Assembly (NCBI GenBank): GCA_002221725.1 | Contig: NJFT01000154.1 | Location: 35,993-99,992, forward strand | Length of the DNA stretch: 64,000 bases | Source of the DNA: Scedosporium boydii | Taxonomy: Eukaryota; Ascomycota; Sordariomycetes; Microascales; Microascaceae | Direction: 5' to 3' | Shown: positions 10,274 to 21,779 of the stretch, piece after piece | Layout of the letters: every line of letters starts with the position of its first letter | How positions within the stretch are numbered: the stretch's first letter is position 1 | Notes under the pieces: generated by a model | Database searches by the model: none | The model's input: the letters and a program-made list of their open reading frames with translations, nothing else | Told to the model about the DNA's origin: nothing | Translations under genes and position numbers: made by a program

Positions 10274-13200
10274 CGTTTGTGGGGTCGCCGGGAGGTGAAA
10301 TATTGAATGAGCTTAACGGGTTCAGTTCGTTCAGTTCCTTCTGAAAAGAGAAACCCGAGGAGCTGCGCAACTCAAACTAACACCCCGTGTATAGCTCCAT
10401 GATGTTGACAGAGGTGAAGAGTGACAGTATGGTTTGTATCAATGGAAGAATAAGCTCTTTGGTCGGTGGTAAAGCCTAACCTCACGTCTCGATTCAGGCT
10501 GAGTTAGAAGTAGAGGAAGAGAGACCGTTGGGGTGAGAGGACTTGCGATTCGGATTTGGCGGCGGGAGACTTGGAGGAGTATGACGTCGTCTTCAAAAAG
10601 GGGCCTTGTTTATGTGGTTTAGCAGTCGGAACGGAAGGTTCCCGTGATGGAACCGGAATAGTGGCGTATGTTCGGGGCAGTCGCCTGGCCAATGGTTTGT
10701 ATTGCGGTGGCGAGAATCGGGGCAAGGGTGATCAGTCCAGGTGCGTCTGATGCGGTTATACGAAGTATATTGAAGCGCCCGGCAGAGTCGAGGCTGTGTG
10801 CTGTCAATTACGTCGTTGCAAGCTCTCCGAGGCAGTACCACTTGTAGTGCTGATGGTGACACTGTAGACAGGCAGATCTCCTCTTGTTCTTGCTAAACGG
10901 GGCAGTGTGCACAAAGAGAGTATCAGCTCGAATTTGGCCGTGAAACGGTCAACATAGAATCGATGCCCGGCCGGAATCACTGATTTTCAACTGCAACCCC
11001 GGGGGGGGTCGACTTTGCTTGCGCGCAGATTCGGGTCCCGCTCGAAGTTGGAGATTTGAGAGAAGGCTTGGTTTTTACAATCAGAGTGATTGGGAAAGTT
11101 GGTTCCTTGAATATATATAGAAGGATGGTCGCGTGCTTTTCGGGGGTGCCGCGAGACAATGAGTAGCGTCGACCGGCGGCGTGGGTAAAGGGATATGCGG
11201 GGTGGAGTATCTATTTTTTGCTCCTCGCAACGATTCCTCGAGAATGATGTCCGAGCGAAATTGGCCGACAACGTTCGAGGATGGCTAGAGGATAGTCACC
11301 ATTAACATGATGCTCCCACCAAAAAATAAGAAGAAAAATCCCTGTGCAGAATGCGTGACAGCTCCGTCTGAGGTGGTTGAGCAGCCCAAGAAGAACGGGG
11401 ACCAGAAGTTGACGAGGGCGGAAAGGGGAAGATGGAAGAAGTGGAAGGATCTGCGGATGATGAGCGGGCAAGCCCCAGAAAAAGGCTTGCGATGTTTAAT
11501 ACTGGAGGGGATGGTTTCGGTAATAGGCACCGATGGGGGTTAGTGCCAGACTTGCCGCACGCACCGAATCTGGGTCGAATCTGGGTCGAAGCAATGGTGG
11601 GGTGAGAGTGGAAATTGGGGGGGCTAAAAGGTGGGCGGTGTGCGCCGTGCGGTGAGGTCAATGACATGGAGGAGGGGGGAGAGGGCAAGCCGTCGGAGAG
11701 ATCGAGGGCAGCATCGATCAATGATGAATGTGTCAACTCGAAGCTTGGAGGCAACGAGCACTTGCCATTATTACCAATGCTCCGTAACAGGGACCAATGT
11801 CGGGCAATGTTCCTGCCTGTAACGGTAATGGAGGTACGAAGGAACGGAGTGGGCAAGTGAGATCATTGTAAATCATTGCAAAGTACTAGGTAGACTGGTA
11901 CACTGGTACGCACAGTATGTACTTTGACTCATTTAATGTACAGTTGGACTTCGTCCCTGACTGTACCTCAGGACAATTCTCGACAAGAGGTATTGACCTC
12001 AGCATTGCGGTATTATTATCAAAATATTATACGCAAATCTAATCTATTCTCCAGACTTGTTTGAAACAGAGGCGACGAGGGCGCAGATGATTTTGATCAA
12101 CACCTATTGAAGGATCGGCCATTGATGCTATGTACCACCAGCTTGCCGAGTGATGACGATGCCGCCCAGTTGTCGCCCAGCCTGGCTGTCGGCATGTCAC
12201 CAACTTTAGGCTTATTCTAGGGTCTATTAAACCGATCAACCCCATTGTTGAAGGCGGCTAGGGAGCTCTGGAAGAAACTCTAGACTTGACATCGAGGCGA
12301 ATCTCGTGCCGGCTCGGCTTCAGATGGGCCAGTCGAACCAAAAAAGCTTGGCTGTCATCAAACCACGATGCCGGGTTTGCGGAGACCAGGTATGTGTAAA
12401 GATATTGGCTCGATGGCCGAGGAATTAAGTCTCGTGGTAAGAATCCATCAATCTATTTTGATTCAGGCACGGCCGGCATTCTTGGTCGCGCCAGCTAATG
12501 CCGCCTCCGCTTCCATTAGGTATCTCGTGCACTCCTATTGTGACTCGATGTCTCTTTTTTCCCCTTTCATGATCAAGAGAAAATGCTGCCACCACAATGT
12601 AAGCACATGCCTCTCAGCATGGACAAGCGGTCAGGAGGCAGCAGAGAAGAGAGAAGACGATGTCGTAAGGATTTTGGTTCAACCTGAACCTGCCTCGAAC
12701 CCTGGATCGAATCACCAACATTGATGGAGCCACTATTTCATAATTCCGGTCCCGCCTCTCTCCGATAACCACCCTAATCGCAGATCTCAGCTATTACTCA
12801 CTCACACATCTTCTTGCTGAGCCTGTAATTTTTTCTTTTTTTTTTTTTTTTCTTTTCTCATTTCCTTTTACAGCTCCCACAGTGCTGAGGACTCACTTTT
12901 GCCCCTGGTTTCCAAAACCCGGGTCTTACGTCGAGAACAAGTCTTGCAGACTGGAGTGTAATTCACAGCCAGTGAGTGATGATTTTGTGCAGATCGTGCG
13001 GCTCCATGAACGGCTTCCCGCCTTGTGGTCCATCTCGATTTTGTCCTTCGTATACTTGCAGAGAGGTACAGGTACCCTGCAAAACGAAGCATTGATGTAC
13101 TACTGGCAGGTTCAATGTTATCTTCAATCAAACTGAGCAATTGATACTTTTCAGCACTGGATACAGTACGAAGTACATTGAATTTAGGGGGCGAGGCGCA

Positions 13201-16200
13201 GTCCGGAACTCTCGACGAGGTAAGAGTGACGAACCGAAAAAGAGTCCAGACCAGTCCATGTTGTCACCGAGGAAGATTGAGAACAGCACAGAGTTACACC
13301 ACCTTACATCAATACGTCTGCTTCACAGGCTTCTGCGAACTAGATTAGACTAACTCTACAAGCTCAATATTCTTCCACAATCTAAATTGCAGATCCTGTT
13401 TGTCTCCAGTACTAGGGCGAAACTGGATTATCCAGAGGCCCTTCCAGACTGTCGTAGCCACTAGGTCTCTCGGCACGGTGTCGTGTACTGCGTTGCGTTG
13501 AGGTGAGTACGAAGTACTTTACTCCTCCACCGATATCACAGCCCCCCTAAGTGTAAAATAGGCGTAGGGAATCGGCAGTTTTTGATTGACCGTTCTCCAA
13601 CCTATTCATAGATCAATCAATCTCAGAGGCCTTTCTAGATTATACACACTGGGAATCGTTTGACGGACCCGCTAAAGCTGACCACTGAAGCCCACCTGGT
13701 GGCGGTTTCAGCACTGCAGTCTGCGCACCCAGTCTTCGACTCTCTCGTACGAAGCAATTTGATTTTCGTTCTGCCTGACAAAAAAAAAACGCACAGGACA
13801 ATGACGTAGTGTCACGTCCCCCCTGCGACCCCACCCTGCCCAGTCTCCAATCCCGGACCCCAGAATCTCCCCCTGAAGACTGGAAGTGGATCGCTGTCTC
13901 CTTGACCTTGGAATAAGCCCCTTGGCACTTACACGAACCAAAAACTCTAATTGGTCCTCGGCTCATGGATCCAATCGCGCCTCGTTGAGGGTTTCAGACC
14001 TTTTCCAGGAACTCACTCTGGAACAATTCGAGCAAATTTCGTAGTGTATCTGTTAAGTACTTTATTGGCTTCCTCAAACAAACAAGCAATATGAGGAGAT
14101 GGAGTAAGCTGTTGATTGTGTTGGCCTAGCTGCAAAGGAGGCATCTTCTAATGCTTCGTAAGAGTGGTCACCGGCCCCCAGGCTGCGATACTGAATATTA
14201 ACCGACGGGATGTTCCCGTGCTCTCTTGCCTTGTCCCGACTTGGCACCTCGTCTCTTTGGACGGTCCGCACTGACCCGAGTACAGCAGTGATCACTGGAT
14301 AAACGGGGATGAAGTCCCCTCTGTTCTTTGCTGAGAACCTGCACAATCTTGGGGTCACGCGCCCCAGGCGGCAGCCGGGAGCCTAAAAACGGGCCTCTCA
14401 TCCTTCCGACTTATCTGCAAGGCAGATCACGGCAGAATCGCCCTGACCACGTCGACTAAAATAAATCGCCTACCTGGTTCTTGTAGCGGGCGGATGGATT
14501 CTAAAGTCTTCATTGTTCGTTTATACTGGCCGAGTGGGAATGGGGTATTAGACCGACATACGCCCATTGCAACACTCTCCCTGGCAGCAGTCGGTCCGGC
14601 TCGGTCCGGCTTGTCATCAAGACACGCCAGCGAAACATTTCCTGTCGTGTGTACGAACTGTGAACCTGTATTTTAAGAGTCTAGTTTCGTAGAAATGGTC
14701 CACTGTGTGGCAGTGGCACGTAGGTAGGCAACAGAGAGACGTTCCTGTGCTAGCTGTTAGTCTTTTACTAACCCTCTATGACCTGCATAAAACAAACTCT
14801 AGGGACCCTAGGAACCACACACGCCCCACGCTGTCTACCCAGGAGAGCAGAAACCGAGGAACCTGACATAGGAACCACACACGCCCCACGCTGTCTACCC
14901 AGGAGAGCAGAAACCGAGGAACCTGACATATCGGCTTTTCTTTTTCCCGCCTAAGAACACGGCGAGGCAGCCATCTCACATCTTCGTAGTTTATGTACAG
15001 TCAGGAAAGAAGAGGGAGTGCCCTACACTTTTCGATACAAAGGCAGGCATCCCACAGTGCGTAAGATGGTCTAAACTAGATTACCTGCCCGTTGCCACCT
15101 CTCTCAGCCGTCCATCTCAGTGTGGGTTCGTGTTTGGTGGCACGGCAGCTTTTCTTCGGCATGTCCACCCGATTCTTCCCTCAAAAGTATCAAATATTGT
15201 AAATGGGCAGATCTCAACTCCATCTAAGCGCTTGTTGTATTACAAGCGCAGCCCAAGAACCAGGGCCACCGTGGCAGTTGCTGGATGTGCTGAACAGCGC
15301 CCTTCGACTCATCGCTTACAAATCTCACCACAATGACGTCATTAACTTGAGGTCGCCAGGCGCGCCCTTGCCTTCCCCATATTCTCGCGTCCGATAGCTG
15401 ACGCGCGAATGGTCAGACTCAGAATTCACACGACCCATGCGGCTGAACAAGAGAAATCTCTCGACGAGATTCGAAGGCAAAAAATCTGCAATGACCCCCG
15501 CCCTGCTGTGCGACGGGGGCGGTGAGATGGGATGGGAACGGGATGTGACGGTCTTCCGTTGGCGAAGAAGTGAGGTAAACTAACGGAGTAGTTTAGATGG
15601 GATGGCATGGATTATCTTGTCATTAGGACGTTGATCGGGATCGATGCCAATTTGTCACCATTTCTTAATCCCGGCGTTGGTGTGCTTTTCTTATGAACTC
15701 ATCTTTCGTGGAAGTTCGGTTTCACCTCCGGGATGGGAGTACTTCGGTGACGTACGTTTGCTCCAACTGCTTCCAGGAGACACAAGACAACGACAAAACC
15801 TACGCCGTACTTAGATTCACCCCATATGTCAGCCCATCGTACTATTCACATGTCCAAGCGTTTCGTAGCCTACACCTCGTTCATTGTCAGAGGTGTTCCG
15901 TCGAGAGATATTCTAGTTTAGACCTCAAGAAGTCGTGTGTTTCGCGAGATCCCGATCCGAACCTTAACTTGGAACATGAAGAATCGATTCAACAAGCTCT
16001 TCACCGACACAACAACTGGACTAGCATATGAATCTCATACCCCCTTCGAGAAGACAGCCTCATTCTCCTCGCAGGAGGAATCACGCCTTTGCGTCTCATC
16101 ATCCCCCCCCCTTTCCTCGCCTCTCCACCGATTTTGTTGACTCGAGCTCCAGAAGACGAAGTGGACACCCGCTCCAATACGAGCTTCATGGTTTACTCAA

Positions 16201-17480
16201 CATGGTAAACTAGTTCAAGGAGTTGTAAACTACGTTAAGATGGGGACCAAACTCTAAACTATCTTTCCATCCCCCTGCATCTTGCTTTCTCCTACCGCCA
16301 CGCCAACTCGCGCCCCTGTGCGGGCCTGCCATGTCATTGATGGGGACCCGCGGAGCCGCGGCTCACCAGAAAACCGGTTTTCTGTCCCCCCCGGTTCGCC
16401 ACTGCCTATCACATAATAGCCTTCGTTCTTTTGTTGGATAAACCTTCGAAGCCCCCCGGACTGGATCTTATTTACGTAGGCGCTGAAAGCTCCGAGGGGA
16501 GCGCCACCCATACGTTCTCCCCATCTATATAAACTTTCTCTTAGAATCGCGAGAAAGGGGGGCGGAACTACTAGAACGATTCTTTTCCCCACTGATCTCC
16601 AACCGCCACCTCGTATAGTACGAAGTAATTTCGATGCCGTGATGGCGTTCAGTATGCCTCACCCTCAGGAAACACAGTCCAATTCCCTCCCAAGTCCACA
16701 TGTCCCACATTCTTTCGCCAAACCTATCGTTAAGACCAAGGCAAATGCCTCCAACTTCTCCTCCAGAATCTTCTCGACCTCGATGCCAAGAAATCGTGGC
16801 AACAAGACCTTTAAGTCGCGGGTTGTACTCATTTCTCAGTTTACGTCCGGTGTAAATTAGCCGCCCCCCTTTACGACGGCTTGCATGACGCTGATCCGGG
16901 TCCGGATCATGTTATTGATAGCTTCGAGGAGAGTCGATGGGTGCTATATACACGGGCACTTCGAACTTCCAATCCTCGATATGAAACACATCCCAGCCAC
17001 AGAACGGATCACTTATTTCATATGACGTTTTGCTCTCGAGATGGCACGATCATGTACTTGGTAGACATAAAAAACTACATTGTAGACTAAAGTTGCCGAG
17101 GAGAATCCCATTGCAGTTGTTATTCTATTGCTCAAAAGATTCCATCTATTGTTACATATTATCCTTACAGGACTTCCACCCCGCCCGGGATGGCTCTTTC
17201 CTCCTTTCCAGTTCCACGTCCTGGCAGATGGGGGACACGTCTCCGCTGAACAAAAGAGAGAAAAAAAACAAGTGTTCGATCCCCATGTAAAAACTGCCAA
17301 CTAGTTTCCCGTTGTTTTGTTGGAGGAATTATGCATACGAAGGCACACTTGCAGAGGCCTAGCAACTCTATTCAGAAACAGGTCCCCAGGCTTGCCTTCG
17401 ACAAAATCCCTCCCTCGTGACAGTCAGATATATATCGAGTGACCGTGATGTAAAAGTGGCGCAAAGAAGAAGCCCACCAG
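10274..17480. other. Gene-poor tract of 7.2 kb
   Basis: I could not recognise any protein, tRNA or rRNA here. The left part (to about 10.9 kb) is plausible 5' leader and promoter of the phosphatase. The rest contains copies of a GTACGAAGTA-type motif (13166, 13507, 16618), an exact 60-bp tandem duplication (14811-14930), an 11-bp duplication (11566-11587), a 10-bp duplication (14591-14610) and homopolymer tracts (for example T runs near 12838). Minus-strand sequence next to 17480 is the RPT6 3' UTR. Unknown lineage-specific or non-coding transcripts cannot be excluded. Confidence 0.6.
14811..14930. repeat. Exact tandem duplication of a 60-bp unit
   Basis: Bases 14811-14870 and 14871-14930 are identical over all 60 positions (unit begins GGAACCACAC, ends CCTGACATA). 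Flanks differ beyond a shared TA. No coding role is visible. Perfect identity implies a recent duplication or an assembly artefact. Confidence 0.97.
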
Positions 17481-18717
17481 TTACTTGAAGAACTTGGCAA
17501 GGGAAATCTCCTTGTCATCATGCTTGTTGAGAATCTTGGCCGTCGCCAGCTCAAAATCCTCCTGGGTGACGTGCACCCTCCTTTCCCTCAAGGCGTACAT
17601 ACCCGCCTCAGTACAGACACCCTTGAGCTCGGCACCCGAGCAACCGTTCATCTTCTCGGCGATCTTGGTGAGGTTGATGCCACGGGTAAGGTTCATCTTC
17701 CGGCTGTGAATCCTCAAGATGTCAGCACGGGCCTCGACGCTCGGCGGGGGGAACTCGATCTTTCGGTCGATACGGCCGGGGCGCAGTAGGGCGGGGTCGA
17801 GGATATCGAGACGATTCGTGGCCATGATAACCTTGATGTTCTTGGTGGGCTCGAAGCCGTCGAGCTGGTTCAGAAGCTCCAACATGGTTCGCTGGACTTC
17901 GGAGTCGCCACCGGAGGAACCCTCGACACGCGAGGAGCCGATACTGTCGATTTCGTCCATAAAGATAATAGAGGGCGCATGTTCTCTCGCCATGACGAAG
18001 AGTTCGCGGACCATACGACTACCCTCACCGATATACTTTTGTACCAGCTCGGATCCGGATACACGGATGAATTTGCAGTCTGTGTGGTGGGCGACGGCTC
18101 GTGCAAGGAGCGTCTTTCCCGTACCTGGGGGTCCGTAAAGAAGGACACCCTTGGGCTGCGCGATACCGAGTGACTCGAACAGCTCGGGATGCTTGAGGCC
18201 TAGCTCGATGACTTCCTTGATTTCCTTGATCTGCTTATCTAGACCACCGATCATGTCGTAGGTACTGTCGGGTACCTTTTCCACCATCATGAGGGAGACG
18301 AGGGGGTCGACTGAAGATGGGAGGATCTTTTCGAGCTTGTAGCTGTCTGACAATAACGTTACTCGCTTGCCAACGGTAAGCTTGGAGACATCGACAGAGT
18401 CGGCAACGTCGACGACTATCGAGGAAAAAAGGTTAGCGGAAAGAATGCGCAAACTCGGGGATGAGGAGAGATCGCTACTCACCATATTTTCCTTCGGGGT
18501 GCACTTTGACGAGGACCTTCTTTGTGCCCATAACCTTGACGACCTCACCTACGTAAGAGCCAGGCTGTTGCAGAAGGCCCAACTCCTCGCGCAGTAGTCG
18601 CACACGGGAGTTGTAGTCATTCCTCTGAGCTTCGAGACGTCTGAGAACGGCTTGGCCCTTGAGGATCTCGAGCTTCATCGCCTCGATCTTGTTTTGATAG
18701 TAGTTGTCGAGTGCCAT
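17481..18717 (-). CDS. RPT6: 26S proteasome regulatory subunit 8 (RPT6/SUG1), AAA ATPase
   Basis: One of six ATPases in the base of the 19S regulatory particle, which unfolds ubiquitinated substrates and opens the 20S gate. The model is complement join(17481..18415, 18483..18717), 389 aa, the usual family length. The order is an N-terminal coiled coil (about 1-50), an OB fold, then the AAA module: Walker A GPPGTGKT at 173-180, Walker B IIFMDEID with Asp232/Glu233, sensor and Arg-finger region ([18 protein letters not shown]) and a C-terminal helical lid. It ends in LAKFFK. This lacks the HbYX tail of Rpt2/3/5, as expected for Rpt6. The first ATG gives [11 protein letters not shown], matching the family start. 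Confidence 0.98.
18416..18482 (-). other. Intron of RPT6
   Basis: The donor is G/GTGAGT, the branch CGCTAACC and the acceptor ATAG, 67 nt. It rebuilds a split Val codon in EGKYVVDVADS. Confidence 0.93.
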
Positions 18718-19695
18718 CTTCGCAAATATCGGCAGCTCCTGCTAGAGGAGGATCTCGGGGTTGGGATGGATGAATGGGTGGGTTGTGGAGAATTAGAGAT
18801 GCTAATCGGATCGGTAGTCGTTAGAGAAGTTGTCGCTTGGATAGGGCAGCGGGGGATGATGATGAGGATGGGTAGTGGCGAGGGAGATGGATAAAGTCTT
18901 GGGAGGCTGTCAATCAACTACTTCTGTACGCGTGTGATGCTGCAGCCTCACACTGACGTCCAAAGGGTTGGATAAGCTCCATGCTTCAAGTCACGTGATT
19001 CAACGGAAGCTCCGACCTAGATCAAGATACGAGCTTGAAGCATTTTCTTGGCTTGCCCCACGCAAGCTCGGGACGGAAAGTTACACGACGTGAAATAGTC
19101 CCCATGACAAGTAGAAGATCAGATCCGATTTAAAAGGTCTACGAAGGATAATAGGTATAGGTGCGGAACCCTAGGTGTCTAGATACTTAATGTCTCTTGC
19201 GTGGATACAAGAGAGATTCGAAAACGGAGAGTCCGTCTACGCTTGACAGAACGACCGACTCAGTACCAGCACCAGGCTCAACCCTTCCAGGACCTGCCCC
19301 AAAACTTAGAGAAAACTTGCTGTTTAAGTTTATTACTAGGAAGTGCTGGACAACGTTTTTGCCAGTCTCGGACCCTGTGGATAAACTCGGAAGCTTCACT
19401 GATACCCTCCCAAGTCTCCCACGTGCGGCGCACGAATAATGGTCCTCAAGCTAGCAGCGACTATTAGCTCTTAACTCGAAGGTCCCAACTTGATGAGGCA
19501 TCCTTCAATATCACAAGCCAGCCAGCCTCAGTTCCTACGTTTTAGTGAGATGTAATCTAGCTGGTTTAAGGTCCGTCCCCGCGCACACTCGTCTTAGACT
19601 GGGCCTGAAGTCAGCAGGGTCAATCTGGCCGCGCTGATTCGACGAGAAATTCGGTGCCGGTTCACATCCACCCAAGGAACCCCATTTCACGTCAA
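18718..19695. other. RPT6 promoter and 3' flank of the next minus-strand gene
   Basis: A 978-bp spacer. It carries a TCACGTGA palindrome at 18991-18998. No gene is supported. Short plus-strand frames at about 19200-19460 show no recognisable domain. Confidence 0.6.
18991..18998. promoter_or_regulatory. TCACGTGA (E-box, bHLH-type) site upstream of RPT6
   Basis: A perfect 8-nt palindrome with a CACGTG core, 274 bp upstream of the RPT6 ATG. CACGTG is the known core of fungal bHLH factors such as Cbf1 and SREBP-type proteins. Its function here is inferred only. Confidence 0.3.
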
Positions 19696-20663
19696 TCAAT
19701 GATCCTCAGGCGTATCAGAGGATCCATCAGAAGGTGACCCGCTGATAGCCCCGGAAGAGTCGTGCCGTTTAGTCTCGCCCTGAAATCTCATCCAAGATAG
19801 AACAGACACCCATCTCTTCATCGCACTGTCCGTTGGCCCGACAATTTCGTTGATTGGGATTTGAAGCGGGATGGCAATATGTATTGGCAGAGTGTCGTCG
19901 TCAGCAGATAGGCGAGCGCAGAGAACTCTGGCTATTGAATTTGTCAATGTAATGAGAACGACCTTGAGAAGAAGAGACAGAAGTTAGCCATGACCCACGT
20001 CGCAATCTAAATAATTTCTTGATGTGGAAGACTTACTGGCAGCAGCTGTCGCTGGCCAAGCTGCCGACTTTCTAACAACATCTGGGGAAAAGTGGCCGCG
20101 ATGCAGTTGAGCTCGCTCCGAAGAACGCGATCCTATGAGCGGCGTTATCGGCGACAATGCGCCCGTAGTAGTCTCCGGAGCGCAAAAAAAGTTGCAATTT
20201 GCCACGTCAACAGCTCATCTGATCTATGATAACCTGTGTATTGCCCTCTGGCGAGGTAGGCCTCGAAAGGATTATCCGGGTTCGGGGGAACTGGTCGAGC
20301 AGGCTCGGTGAGGCAGCCGATTCCGGGACTCGCCAACCCGTGGCCCACCTCAGCATGATTTAACAAATCGAGTGCATCTTGGAAGTGGTGCGCCCATTCT
20401 GAAGCGGAATATGGATATGGTGACGATGGCCAGGGCTTGTTGTCTTGGGGTGGGCGCAAGGAGGAGGTCGTTAGCTGACATGTTTGAGCTGTCGAGAGGT
20501 CATTTTGAAGGACCTCACGGCTGGTTGGGTACAGAACCCCGAAGGGTGTATCGTGATCATCGATTATATCGATGGACAGGTGGCTGAGGCTATCATGGTC
20601 AAATTCTTCTTCGCATTGTACGTCCTTGAGGAGGGTAGATAACCGCTGTGCGGGAGATGTCAT
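19696..20663 (-). CDS. Hypothetical protein, multi-exon, model uncertain
   Basis: Unrecognised. Reality is supported by a textbook intron (19963..20036: GTAAGT donor, GGCTAAC branch, TTCTCAAG acceptor) that joins two plausible coding stretches in phase 0. The upstream stretch reads DRVLRSELNCIAATF...RQLLP and the last exon begins VVLITLTNSIARVLCARL and ends DTPEDH at 19696. Further upstream a second intron with acceptor CTCATAG (ending near 20132) is likely. The 5' coding frame from the ATG at 20663 (MTSPAQRLSTLLKD) is acidic. It needs at least one more splice to meet the downstream frame, and I could not fix that junction. Alternatives include two overlapping short genes. No domain is recognised. 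Confidence 0.45.
19963..20036 (-). other. Intron of the hypothetical gene
   Basis: A 74-nt intron with donor CCA/GTAAGTC, branch GGCTAACTT and acceptor TCTCAAG. All three elements are at consensus. Confidence 0.8.
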
Positions 20664-21779
20664 TGCATCTATGAATCCCTTCGAAGGCAAGAAATATGAT
20701 CATTGATGTGAAAGATGATCAACCAGAAGTAACCAGACGAGGCTCGAATAGTTTCTTATTTATTTCGTAAAAAAAAAGTTAGAGAAATAATTGGAGCAAC
20801 GGCTTATTTACTTTTATCTACGAGCTAGAGTACTGCCGGTACTGCTTTCTGTTTTCTGTTTTCACGTTTATAATGATAATGATCATTGATGTTATCGTCG
20901 ATGTTGTGAGGACTGGAGTAACGAGGGGAACAATTGGAGTGGATCTTCGAAGACGTCTTCCTGCACGTGGACATGTGGTGCAAGATAAGCATGTCGCCTC
21001 TTCTTACGATTTGGGGCAGCGCGGCGTTGCTAGAAAAATAGCTGCATTTTCGTTTCATTATATCCTCATCGGCGGCGGATGTTGCGAAGTAAAACTAAAG
21101 TAGCCGTCTTTGATTGCGTGGGACCGTGAATATCTCAGCCGAGTTTTTATGCTGCCCGTCGCTTGACTCGCAGCATCTTTGTCTGCATTCCGCGTCTGCA
21201 CCCGAGCAACGTACTGTTTTGCACTCCATTTTCGTACTCGACATCTCTTGTTTTGTACTTCAGTTGTTGTATTTTTGTACACTCATTGTCCCATCCGAGA
21301 CCTCAACTCCTCCTTCTCGCGGTCTCGATTCTCCATTGGATTGTTCCTCTTCGGACTTTCCGCTAATAAACCGTCGTCGCCTGATAGCTTTATTTTTATT
21401 TTTTTCTTTTTTCTCTACCTTCTTTTCTTTTTCTTGTACGAGCTCGGCTGATGTTATTTCTTTTCCTTTTATTCCCTTAGTTGGAGTAAGCTTGAACGTG
21501 ACCGAGTTCCTTCCAAGGCTTCTTGTCCTTCCTTCATGTCCCGTCTCTCTCCGATCACGATTTAATTTTCTCTTCATCTCCTTGTACTTCCGTCCCGCGT
21601 TTCGCATAGGGACGCAAAGCTGCGGATGCGGCGCTCAACTCAATAAACAGATCATCGCACGCCGCGAATCCCGTATTTCGGTCCTGTCGACCTCAACTTA
21701 TCCAGACCGATTCCCTCCACCAGAACATCACCACGCCTCGCGAGACGACGTAGGGTAGTAAGCTGCCGTCGATATCACC
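20664..21779. other. Divergent promoter region; pyrimidine-rich leader of the antiporter gene
   Basis: 1.1 kb between divergent genes. From about 21180 the plus strand becomes strongly C/T-rich up to the ATG, typical of a fungal promoter and 5' UTR. The long open frame in it is a composition effect. No gene is assigned. Confidence 0.6.

Noticed and set aside
10504..10862. Short minus-strand frames upstream of the phosphatase with presequence-like Arg/Ser content
   Set aside because: They start from TTG-type codons, overlap in several frames and probably lie in a long 5' leader.
15693..16031. 112-codon plus-strand frame with an ATG and several Cys residues
   Set aside because: No recognisable domain or splice context. 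The Cys spacing does not form a clear zinc-finger pattern.
21114..21758. 214-codon plus-strand frame before the antiporter
   Set aside because: C/T-rich leader sequence depleted of stops. The real start is the ATG at 21780.
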